Under the pieces are notes generated by a model. It made no database searches. It was not told where the DNA came from and saw only the letters and a program-made list of their open reading frames with translations. Below, in pieces: positions 1-5,219 of a stretch of DNA of 5,219 nucleotides. This stretch comes from CAITNQ01 sp041661365 (GTDB lineage: Bacteria; Latescibacterota; UBA2968; UBA8231): positions 1 through 5,219 of the forward strand of contig JBAZUN010000447.1 in NCBI GenBank assembly GCA_041661365.1. The letters run 5' to 3'. A program made the position numbers and the translations under genes. Numbering within the stretch: the first letter of the stretch is position 1; the number at the start of each line of letters is the position of its first letter.

Positions 1-530
1 CCGTGGGCCCACGCCTGGCGGTCGGCGCCTCGATGACGGTGCTGGACCAGCGCCTGACCATGCCGTCGCAGTTGGGCTGGCCCGACGCCACGGCCGGCGG
101 CCACGGCTTCAGCCTGGGGGTTCAGCTTCGCCTGGGATCGCGCGCCATGGTAGGCGCCGCGGCCCGCAACCTCGGCGCCAACCTCGAATGGCAGGTCCGC
201 CGAGGGTCGCAGCAGGCCAGCACCACCGAGGATCCGCTGCCGCGGGTGCTGGTGGTCGGGGCCGCGTACGAGGCCGTGCCTGGACTGCTGTTGACTGCCG
301 ATCTGCAGCGCGACGGTCGCGACCACGCCGGCCTGGGGGCCGAGTGGCAGGCCACCCCGCTCCTGACCCTGCGGGGAGGTGTCTCCCGGCTCGGCGCGGG
401 GGCGGTGCTGGCCGCCGGTCTCTCGGTCCGGCCGATGCGGAACCAGGCGGTCCAGTTCCACTACGCCTACGTCAGCGATCCGCTCGACGCGGGGGAGCGC
501 ACCGTGGTCGGTCTGGGATTGGCCTTCTGA
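1..530 (+). CDS. PorV/PorQ-family outer-membrane beta-barrel protein, C-terminal part (5' end outside window)
   Basis: The frame is open from the left edge to a TGA at 528-530; the first whole codon starts at base 3, so 175 residues are visible. The GTG at base 3 is probably an internal Val, because no signal peptide or family N-terminus follows it. The visible protein alternates short hydrophobic/aromatic strands with Gly-rich turns, as in a beta-barrel, and ends in Phe (GLGLAF), the usual C-terminal aromatic of outer-membrane barrels. Its last ~100 residues line up by eye with the next gene: LPR near the start of the shared stretch, then a DLQR/ELQR element, an LGAEW/LGAEF element, LRGG/LRAG, and a YAY segment about 20 residues from the end. 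The family assignment rests mainly on that match to the complete neighbour. The family is known from the type IX secretion shuttle PorV and from many uncharacterised FCB paralogues, so a secretion role is not shown. Its stop overlaps the next start by one base. Confidence 0.8.
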   Translation, partial: VGPRLAVGASMTVLDQRLTMPSQLGWPDATAGGHGFSLGVQLRLGSRAMVGAAARNLGANLEWQVRRGSQQASTTEDPLPRVLVVGAAYEAVPGLLLTADLQRDGRDHAGLGAEWQATPLLTLRGGVSRLGAGAVLAAGLSVRPMRNQAVQFHYAYVSDPLDAGERTVVGLGLAF

Positions 531-1465
531 TGGTCGCCCCCCGAGGACGCGCCGGCCGGCTCGATCGATCTCCGTCAGCGCCGCGTCCGATCGCGCCGGC
601 CTGGGCCTGCGGGATCCTCGCGCTCCTGATCGCCGTTGCGGCGCGTGCGGGAACCCCGGGGCTGCCCTTCCTGGCGTTGGGTTCCGGCGCCCGGAGCGCG
701 GCCCTGGCCGAGGCCATGACCGCGGTGCCCGATCCGGAGGCGGCAGCCACCAACCCGGCGGCCCTGGCCGTCCGCGGACGCGGCACCGTGAGCCTCACCC
801 ACGGTGCGTGGATCCAGGGGATCGACCACGACGCCCTGTCCCTGGTCAGGACCTGGGGGGCGGCGGTGGTGGGAGCCTCGGCTCAACTGGTCCAGGCCGA
901 CGGGCTCGAGCGACGCACCGGCCCCAGTGCCGCGCCGCTGGGCACCTTCGGCGTGTACGAGGGGACCGCGGGGGTGACGGCCGCCCTCGGCTGGCGGGGG
1001 GGGATCCGGCTGGGGGTCGGCGCCCGTCTGGTGCGCCAGGCCGTGGGAACCGAGACCGCGAACGGCGCGGGGATCGACCTCGGGGGGCTCTATCCCCTTG
1101 ACCAGGTCGGTCTCACCGTGGCCGCGTCCTTGCTCAACCTCGGGGCCATGAGCGACCTCGGACGAGAAGCCACCCCCCTGCCGCGATCGGTGCGCCTGGG
1201 CCTGGCCTATACCGGCCTGCCGCGGCTCCTGGCCAGTGCCGAGCTCCAGCGCACCCGGGGGAGTGGGTCGACCGGTCACCTGGGCGCGGAGTTCGCGGCC
1301 CATTCCCGGTTGGCGCTGCGCGCCGGGTACCAGACCGGCGAGAGCCGGGGTCTGTCCGCCGGGCTCGGGGTGCAGGTCGGGCGTTGGGCCCTCGACTACG
1401 CCTATCTGCCGTTCGACCACGGTCTGGGCGAGGCCCACCGGTTGGGAATCCAGCTCAGCCGGTGA
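530..1465 (+). CDS. PorV/PorQ-family outer-membrane protein
   Basis: 311 residues from ATG 530, whose A is the last base of the preceding TGA (TGATG), implying translational coupling; no strong Shine-Dalgarno is present. The N-terminus has a long basic n-region (Arg-rich, residues 4-19), a hydrophobic core (about 24-37) and a likely signal-peptidase site after ALA-like VAARA (residue 40). The mature start carries the family hallmark: LGSGARSAALAEA (50-62), an acidic PDPEA (68-72) and NPAALA (75-80), matching the usual G-A-R-S...A...D-D...NPAGLA pattern. The C-terminal LDYAYLPFDHGLGEAHRLG (288-306) also matches the family ending. Between them are alternating strands typical of a barrel of this size. 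Unlike gene 1 it ends in Ser-Arg, not an aromatic residue. Known members act in type IX secretion, but most FCB paralogues have no assigned role, so no specific function is given. A run of eight G lies inside the gene (996-1003). Confidence 0.9.
   Translation: MVAPRGRAGRLDRSPSAPRPIAPAWACGILALLIAVAARAGTPGLPFLALGSGARSAALAEAMTAVPDPEAAATNPAALAVRGRGTVSLTHGAWIQGIDHDALSLVRTWGAAVVGASAQLVQADGLERRTGPSAAPLGTFGVYEGTAGVTAALGWRGGIRLGVGARLVRQAVGTETANGAGIDLGGLYPLDQVGLTVAASLLNLGAMSDLGREATPLPRSVRLGLAYTGLPRLLASAELQRTRGSGSTGHLGAEFAAHSRLALRAGYQTGESRGLSAGLGVQVGRWALDYAYLPFDHGLGEAHRLGIQLSR
996..1003 (+). repeat. G8 homopolymer inside the second barrel gene
   Basis: Eight consecutive G residues span the Arg-Gly-Gly codons CGG GGG GGG (residues 156-158 of the barrel protein). 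It is the longest mononucleotide run I noticed in the window. Slipped-strand errors here would frameshift an outer-membrane protein, but in DNA this GC-rich a G8 can arise by chance. Confidence 0.9.
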
Positions 1466-1470
1466 ACCCC

Positions 1471-1475
1471 GGGGA
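1471..1475 (+). promoter_or_regulatory. Ribosome binding site for the site-2 protease
   Basis: GGGGA lies six bases before ATG 1482 in the 16-base gap after the barrel gene. It supports 1482 over the in-frame ATG at 1557, which has no comparable purine tract upstream. Confidence 0.55.
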
Positions 1476-1481
1476 ACGGCG

Positions 1482-2498
1482 ATGAACCTCTGGCGGCGAT
1501 CTCCTTCCCAGCCCGCGCGGCAGGATCCGCCCTGGTACGCCGCCCCGGCGGCTCCGATGACACCGCCAGCGGTCGAGTGGCAGTACCGGCCGCCGGCGTT
1601 GCCGGCGCGGTCCCGTCCCTGGCTGCACCTTCTTCTCTTCCTCCTCACCCTGCTGTCCATGGTGACGGCCGGAGCCCTGCAGCAGGGGGTGGCGCCCCTG
1701 GCCGGGCTCCGCGCCCTGGTCCACCTCGTCGAGGGCATCCCCTTTGCCGCCACCCTGCTGGCGGTCCACGAGTTCGGGCACTACTTCGCCGCGCGACGAT
1801 GGCAGGTCCGGGCCTCGCTCCCCTACTTCCTGCCGCTGCCGTACCTGTCGTTCCTGGGCACCCTCGGCGCCGTGATCCGGATCCGCTCCGCCATCCCCAG
1901 CCGGCGGGCCCTCCTCGACATCGGCGCGGCCGGTCCGCTGGCCGGCCTGGTCGTGGCCCTGGTCGCCTGCGTGGTCGGGCTGCTGCAGTCTCCCGTGGTC
2001 GCGGCCGACCAGTTTGCCGAACCCCCGCTCCACCTGGGCGCGCCCCTGCTCTTCGCCGGCCTCGCGGCCCTGGCCCTGCCGGGCGTCGGTCCCGAGCAGA
2101 CGGTCCTGCTCGACCCGATCGCCTTTGCCGGGTGGGTGGGGCTCTTCATCACCGCCTTCAACCTGTTCCCGGTGGGACAGCTCGACGGCGGGCATCTGGT
2201 CTATGCCTTATTCGGTCGCCGTCACCGGCTCGTGGCCCGCGCCTTTCTGGTGCTGATCCTCTGCCTCGGTCTCTACGGCCTCTCGTCGGTGTTCTGGGGC
2301 TGGCCGCGGGGGTGGCCCGAGGGGTGGCCGGGATGGCTCCCCCTGGCGGGGTTCCTCTCGCTCTTCAACCGGGACCACCCGCCGCCGGTGGACGACCACG
2401 AGCCCCTGGACCCGCGCCGGCGTCTGGTCGGCTACCTCTGCCTGGCGGTATTCGTCGGCTGCTTTGCGCCGGTGCCGTTCGGCACGGTGGTCTTTTGA
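1482..2498 (+). CDS. Site-2 protease family intramembrane zinc metalloprotease (peptidase M50)
   Basis: 338 residues. The zinc/catalytic motif HEFGH is at 96-100 inside a hydrophobic segment (AVHEFGHYFAARR), and the third ligand motif NLFPVGQLDGGH is at 227-238 with Asp235 as the expected ligand. Between them come PYFLPLPYLSFLGTLGAVI (114-132) and DIGAAGPLAG (146-155), the arrangement of the EGY1-like / S2P-M50-like branch rather than RseP: no PDZ domain separates the two motifs. By eye there are about eight hydrophobic segments (near 47-64, 85-103, 120-132, 146-169, 185-201, 211-232, 250-271, 314-333), plus a Pro-rich N-terminal tail (about 1-45) likely in the cytoplasm. M50 enzymes cleave transmembrane segments, often to release anti-sigma factors or clear signal peptides; the substrate here is unknown. 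A Trp-rich stretch at 272-285 is unusual. Catalytic residues are intact, so it should be active. Its TGA overlaps a possible TTG start of the next gene. Confidence 0.95.
   Translation: MNLWRRSPSQPARQDPPWYAAPAAPMTPPAVEWQYRPPALPARSRPWLHLLLFLLTLLSMVTAGALQQGVAPLAGLRALVHLVEGIPFAATLLAVHEFGHYFAARRWQVRASLPYFLPLPYLSFLGTLGAVIRIRSAIPSRRALLDIGAAGPLAGLVVALVACVVGLLQSPVVAADQFAEPPLHLGAPLLFAGLAALALPGVGPEQTVLLDPIAFAGWVGLFITAFNLFPVGQLDGGHLVYALFGRRHRLVARAFLVLILCLGLYGLSSVFWGWPRGWPEGWPGWLPLAGFLSLFNRDHPPPVDDHEPLDPRRRLVGYLCLAVFVGCFAPVPFGTVVF
2295..2336 (+). repeat. Short Gly-Trp-Pro repeat within the site-2 protease
   Basis: Codons for residues 272-285 of the protease read WGWPRGWPEGWPGW: three successive Gly-Trp-Pro-x units (12-base period, imperfect at DNA level) with five Trp in 14 residues. 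The stretch lies in the loop between the predicted segment at 250-271 and the hydrophobic patch at 286-296. It is a local in-gene duplication, not a mobile repeat. Confidence 0.8.
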
Positions 2499-2557
2499 CC
2501 GGCCTGCTGGCCAGGTGGCTTCCTCGGGGCGCCGATCGGTCGGCGCGCGGACCGGCC

Positions 2558-3448
2558 GTGCCCGCGCGGGCGGGGGGCGGCCGGTTGCCCCTGTTCCGCC
2601 TCCTGCCGGGGCTGCTGCTGGTCCTGGGGTGTGGACTGCAGGACAGTGCCCTGGTGGAATGCCGCTGCACCCCGGACACCAATCACGCGCTCTTCCCGGG
2701 CTGTCCGCGGATGGTGGCCGTGGAGGCGAACGACGGCAAGGGCTGGGTCACCGCCGCCGGCGATACCCTGGACGCCTACTGGATCACCGCCGCCGGCGAC
2801 ACCCTGGATCCGGACGTCGACTGGGTGCTGGTCAAGGGGACGGCCGTCCGGTGGACCGGCCCGGTCGGCTCCGGCGGGCCCCTGTCGACCGGGGTGCCCG
2901 AATGCCCCAGCGGCCAGCCCCTGAACCTGTTTGAGCGCACCCGCCCGGCGTACGTGCTGCTGAACCTGCAGCGGGTGTTCGAATCCGAGAGCCGCAACGT
3001 CAGTCAGTACCTCGATCAACTGGCCGTGGACTTCACCTTTGTCCCCGATCCTCTGGACGTGCAGAATCACCCCGAGGTCTACGCCGTCGGTGCCGATACC
3101 CTGTGGGGCCGGGACCAGGAGCGCGCCTTTGCCCAGGCCGTCCTCGACCCGGACCGGATCCGCACGATCCACTTCACCCGTTGGTACGAGTCCTCGCGCG
3201 ACCAGCGGATCGCCTCCGAGGACCAGTTGCTCGAGACCTTTATCTTTCCCTACGAGGTGGAGTTCACCGAGCCACCCGGTCCGGACGGCGAGGCGCGGGT
3301 GGTGGCCATCAAAGGCTGGTCCGAGATCGACCTGGTGACCCCGACGCTGGAGAACCCGGTATGGGAGCTACGGCAGTGGCGGGATCGGCGCGACGCGGCA
3401 ACGGCGAAGTTCTCCTGGGGGGAGCTGCGCGCCGAGTTCGCGCGCTGA
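2558..3448 (+). CDS. Predicted lipoprotein with 12-residue tandem repeat and NTF2-like-looking C-terminal half
   Basis: Not a protein I recognise by name. From GTG 2558 it is 296 residues: a basic n-region, hydrophobic PLFRLLPGLLLVLG and lipobox VLGC with Cys25, so an exported lipoprotein is likely. Three further Cys (35, 37, 49) and Cys116 could pair as disulfides. Residues 63-86 hold two copies of a W-[VI]-TAAGDTLD-x-x unit. The C-terminal half (about 129-276) starts with an amphipathic helix-like stretch (YVLLNLQRVF), then YLDQLAVDFTFVPD, and ends with strands and VWELRQWRD; this resembles the next gene and suggests a SnoaL/NTF2-type cone fold, inferred only. The start is uncertain: TTG 2495 overlaps the protease stop as TTGA (317 residues, coupled), and TTG 2585 follows a G-rich tract (287 residues, shortest signal peptide). 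All three keep the lipobox. I chose 2558 because it gives a normal 24-residue signal peptide. Confidence 0.82.
   Translation: MPARAGGGRLPLFRLLPGLLLVLGCGLQDSALVECRCTPDTNHALFPGCPRMVAVEANDGKGWVTAAGDTLDAYWITAAGDTLDPDVDWVLVKGTAVRWTGPVGSGGPLSTGVPECPSGQPLNLFERTRPAYVLLNLQRVFESESRNVSQYLDQLAVDFTFVPDPLDVQNHPEVYAVGADTLWGRDQERAFAQAVLDPDRIRTIHFTRWYESSRDQRIASEDQLLETFIFPYEVEFTEPPGPDGEARVVAIKGWSEIDLVTPTLENPVWELRQWRDRRDAATAKFSWGELRAEFAR
2744..2815 (+). repeat. 36-bp tandem repeat encoding a 12-residue unit
   Basis: Two adjacent 36-base units (2744-2779 and 2780-2815) encode WVTAAGDTLDAY and WITAAGDTLDPD. The core stretches 2743-2772 and 2779-2808 differ at only two of 30 bases (2747/2783 and a T/C wobble in GAT/GAC), so the duplication looks recent or conserved by conversion. 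It keeps the reading frame of the lipoprotein. Confidence 0.9.
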
Positions 3449-3494
3449 GCGACCGTTTGCCCGAAGCGGGACGTCTATATATGAGGAGAGACCC
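3449..3494 (+). other. 46-base gap between the two lipoprotein genes
   Basis: It holds the most AT-rich patch of the window (TCTATATATG, 3474-3483) directly before a strong Shine-Dalgarno. A short CCCG-AAG-CGGG hairpin (3460-3470) precedes it. The stem is too short for a convincing terminator, and the TATATA lies too close to the start codon to act as a -10 box with a normal leader. The low GC may simply keep the ribosome site unstructured. Confidence 0.5.
3484..3488 (+). promoter_or_regulatory. Strong Shine-Dalgarno for the second lipoprotein
   Basis: AGGAG (followed by AG) sits six bases before ATG 3495. It is the best ribosome binding site in the window and fixes the start; it suggests the small lipoprotein is made at a higher rate than its neighbours, which rely on coupling or weaker sites. 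Confidence 0.8.
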
Positions 3495-4154
3495 ATGAAT
3501 TGGCGGCAGGTTCTGGTCCTGGTGGTCGTCGGCACGTCGGCCTGCAGCAACCCCTTTGCGCCCAAGAAGCACACCCCGGACGACGGCGGCAACGATCCGG
3601 CGCCCCCGGCCACCACCCCCGAGATCCTGATGGACAACCTGGACCGGGCCATGCGCGACCGGGACAAGGACCTGTACGAGACCCTGCTCGCCGAGGAGTT
3701 CTGGTTCACCGAGTCCGACTGCCAGGGGGACCTGTTATACGCCTACGGCCTGGAGGAGGAACTAAGGCTGATGGGCGGCAGCCGCGACGGCTCCCAGCCC
3801 GGCATCTTCGATCGCTTCCGCACCTTCGACTACGACTTCCAGCTCATCCGCCGCAGCGTCGAGCTGGGGGCCGAGCACCCCGAGGCCTACCCCGGCGACC
3901 CGGACGGTCATCCGGACGAGGACTGGGAGGTGCTCCGCGGGCGCGTGCAGATGCTCCTGCTCGAGGCCGACAACGAAGGGTTCCGCGTCGACCAGATCAT
4001 GACCTACAAGCTGCGGCGCACCGCGGACGGGCTGTGGCAGATGATCCGCTGGATCGATGACCCGCTGTCCGGCGACTGCGGCACCGAGGCCGAGGCCGGC
4101 AAGCCGACCGCGGCGACCACCGGCTGGGGAGCGGCCAAAGCGGCCTGGCGCTGA
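3495..4154 (+). CDS. Small predicted lipoprotein, possible NTF2-like fold
   Basis: 219 residues; function not recognised. A short signal peptide (MNWRQVLVLVVVGTSAC) ends at Cys17. The -3 Thr is less usual for a lipobox, but Ser-Ala-Cys and the preceding Val-rich core fit lipoprotein processing. The mature start CSNPFAPKK is followed by a disordered Asp/Pro/Thr linker (25-41). The globular part starts at TPEILMDNLDRAMRDRDKDLYETLLAEEFWF (about 41-71), a pattern of helices then a strand seen in SnoaL/NTF2-like stress or ligand-binding domains, and ends with strands around QIMTYKLRR (167-175) and LWQMIRWIDDP (180-190). Cys76 and Cys195 could form a disulfide. The order of these elements parallels the C-terminal half of the preceding lipoprotein, so the two may be paralogues. 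The tail after 195 is low-complexity Ala/Thr/Gly-rich. It follows its neighbour after 46 bases and is followed after 6 by the deacetylase-like gene. Confidence 0.9.
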   Translation: MNWRQVLVLVVVGTSACSNPFAPKKHTPDDGGNDPAPPATTPEILMDNLDRAMRDRDKDLYETLLAEEFWFTESDCQGDLLYAYGLEEELRLMGGSRDGSQPGIFDRFRTFDYDFQLIRRSVELGAEHPEAYPGDPDGHPDEDWEVLRGRVQMLLLEADNEGFRVDQIMTYKLRRTADGLWQMIRWIDDPLSGDCGTEAEAGKPTAATTGWGAAKAAWR

Positions 4155-4157
4155 GGT
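4153..4157 (+). promoter_or_regulatory. Ribosome binding site overlapping the upstream stop codon
   Basis: GAGGT begins within the TGA at 4152-4154 and lies three to four bases before GTG 4161, slightly close but usable. It supports the GTG start and coupled translation of the last gene. Confidence 0.55.
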
Positions 4158-4160
4158 CGC

Positions 4161-5219
4161 GTGGCCAAGCGCACCACGGGCCGGCCGACGCCCCTGGCCA
4201 GGCGGCCGACCCCGCCTTCGTGGCATCTCCTGCTCAGTCTCGGCCTGGTGGCCGTCGCGGCCCTGGTCCTGCTCTACGCCCAGTGGCGGAGCCGGCCGGT
4301 CGCGGCGCCCGTGGTCGAGGCGGTTCGTCCGGCCGCGGCCCCGCCGGCCGCTGACCGGCAGTCGTTCGCCGACACCCTGTTCCAGGGCGCGGAGGCGGCC
4401 CTCGCCGAGGTCGGGATCCAGCCGGGGCTCATCGCCAAGACCCGCGGGGCGCCGGACCGCGTCCAGGTGGCCGTCCCCGGCGACCTGGCCCTCACCCTGG
4501 TCAATCTCCAGCTCACCCACTTTGCCGAGGAACGCGGTGGCGAGGTGCTCGGTGCGGTCGAGACCGTGCCCGGGAAGAAGCTGGAACTCCGGTGCGGCTT
4601 CGCCGGCGCGGCCACCACCCTCTTCGCGCTGGAGCAGAAGCGCGAGCTGCAGCGGACCACGGGCCAGCTCGCCGTCGTGATCGGGGAGGTGGGGCCCGAT
4701 GGCTGGGGTGATCCCCTGATCGAGCGGTTCCTCGAGCTGCCGCAGTCCCTTACCTTCGCCCTCCTGCCGTCCGGACCCCGGGTGGCCGAGCTGGCGGCCC
4801 AGGCCCGCGAGGCCGGGCACGAGGTGCTGGCCTACCTGCCGATGGAGTCCGGCGAGGACGGCCCGGACGCCGGGGAGGACGCGGTCTCCGTCGAGGACGA
4901 GGAGCAGGAGATCCGGGAAAAGGTGCGCCAGGCCCTGGGTCTCGTCCCCCGGGCCAGGGGGATCGCCAGCTTCCTGGGGTCGCGCGCCACCGCCGATTAT
5001 CGGGTGATGGATCAGGTCCTCGCCGAGATGAAGGGACGCGGCCTCTACTTCCTCGACAGCCGCACCTCGGCGGCCTCGGTCGCCGGCAGCGCGGCGGCCG
5101 GTACCGGTGTGCGCTTCGTCGGCCGGGACCTGCTCCTCGACGAGGAGGACGACCAGGAGGCCGTCGAGCAGCGGCTCTGGGAGCTGAGCGAGCTGGCGAC
5201 CCGGAACGGCCAGGCCGTG
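4161..5219 (+). CDS. Divergent polysaccharide deacetylase family protein (YibQ/DUF610 type), probable pseudoenzyme, 3' end outside window
   Basis: The frame is open from GTG 4161 to the right edge (353 codons, no stop). A basic N-terminus (KR...RR, 3-15) precedes one membrane anchor (about 22-40), so the rest should be periplasmic. Residues about 68-165 form an accessory N-terminal region. The deacetylase-like domain starts at LAVVIGEVG (170-178). Family landmarks follow in order: LTFALLPSGPRVAELA (197-212), GHEVLAYLPME (219-229), GIASFLGSRATAD (267-279), YFLDSRTS (296-303), GTGVRFVGRDLLLDEED (314-330). The window stops at NGQAV (349-353), just before the expected A-I-x-I-G-H-P. In the family the first motif is usually IDD and the later one NNHMGS, supplying Asp and His for metal; here they read IGE (174-176) and ASFLGS (269-274), and HLPM reads YLPM (225-228). 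Fold residues are kept while metal ligands are lost, so it is probably not a working deacetylase. An acidic stretch (230-251) interrupts the domain. Start: only 6 bases after the previous stop. Confidence 0.9.
   Translation, partial: MAKRTTGRPTPLARRPTPPSWHLLLSLGLVAVAALVLLYAQWRSRPVAAPVVEAVRPAAAPPAADRQSFADTLFQGAEAALAEVGIQPGLIAKTRGAPDRVQVAVPGDLALTLVNLQLTHFAEERGGEVLGAVETVPGKKLELRCGFAGAATTLFALEQKRELQRTTGQLAVVIGEVGPDGWGDPLIERFLELPQSLTFALLPSGPRVAELAAQAREAGHEVLAYLPMESGEDGPDAGEDAVSVEDEEQEIREKVRQALGLVPRARGIASFLGSRATADYRVMDQVLAEMKGRGLYFLDSRTSAASVAGSAAAGTGVRFVGRDLLLDEEDDQEAVEQRLWELSELATRNGQAV

Noticed and set aside
575..1753. Long open frame on the - strand (392 codons) opposite the second barrel and the protease start
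   Set aside because: Low-complexity Gly/Arg/Gln-rich product with no recognisable motif. It runs antisense to two genes with clear family motifs; it is expected in DNA of this GC content.
1577..2494. Upstream extension of the repeat-containing lipoprotein frame through the protease gene
   Set aside because: The frame stays open only because of high GC; its Arg/Pro/Gly-rich content is a shadow of the protease, and the lipoprotein signal peptide begins after 2495.
3460..3470. Possible terminator hairpin CCCG-AAG-CGGG
   Set aside because: Four-base stem with no T tract; too weak to call.
3456..3481. Possible promoter (TTGCCC ... TATATA) before the second lipoprotein
   Set aside because: Spacing between the boxes is only about 13 bases, and a start point downstream of TATATA would fall inside the Shine-Dalgarno.
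4057..4680. + strand frame of 207 codons overlapping the deacetylase-like gene
   Set aside because: Arg/Ser/Pro-rich shadow in another frame; the frame from GTG 4161 carries the anchor and the family motifs.
3762..4820. Long open frame on the - strand (352 codons) opposite the second lipoprotein and the deacetylase-like gene
   Set aside because: Product is Gly/Arg/Leu-rich with no domain, and it covers the boundary between two convincing + strand genes.

Overview
The window is about 70% GC by eye and densely coding. Six protein-coding genes lie head to tail on the + strand, with no gene supported on the - strand. The first gene runs off the left edge and the last off the right edge. Junctions are tight: a 1-base stop/start overlap, gaps of 16, 46 and 6 bases, and one junction that is either a 4-base overlap or a 59-base gap depending on the start chosen. 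The simplest reading is one co-transcribed cluster devoted to the cell envelope. No tRNA, rRNA, mobile element, CRISPR array or convincing terminator is visible.

Layout: (1) 1-530, C-terminal part of a PorV/PorQ-type outer-membrane beta-barrel protein; (2) 530-1465, a complete second PorV/PorQ-family protein with signal peptide; (3) 1482-2498, a multi-pass intramembrane site-2 protease (M50) with HEFGH and NLFPVGQLDGG motifs; (4) about 2558-3448, a predicted lipoprotein with a 12-residue tandem repeat; (5) 3495-4154, a smaller predicted lipoprotein that looks like a distant relative of the C-terminal half of gene 4; (6) 4161 to the right edge, a membrane-anchored divergent polysaccharide deacetylase (YibQ/DUF610 type) in which the residues expected to bind the catalytic metal appear to be replaced.

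Organism: a diderm bacterium (outer-membrane barrels, lipoproteins). PorV/PorQ-family barrels are typical of the FCB group. Together with the very high GC and lipoproteins beginning Cys-Ser-Asn-Pro-Phe-Ala-Pro after the lipobox, this suggests a high-GC FCB-related lineage such as Eisenbacteria, Krumholzibacteria, Latescibacteria or Gemmatimonadetes rather than a typical Bacteroidetes. That placement is inference from gene content and composition, not a phylogenetic result.

How the genes may work together: all six products are predicted to be membrane, outer-membrane or periplasmic. Two barrels, two lipoproteins, a membrane protease and an envelope polysaccharide/peptidoglycan-type domain fit an envelope assembly or surveillance cluster, but the sequence does not show a shared substrate. 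The most notable point is the probable pseudoenzyme at the right end; next are the paired PorV/PorQ genes and the paired lipoproteins around the protease.
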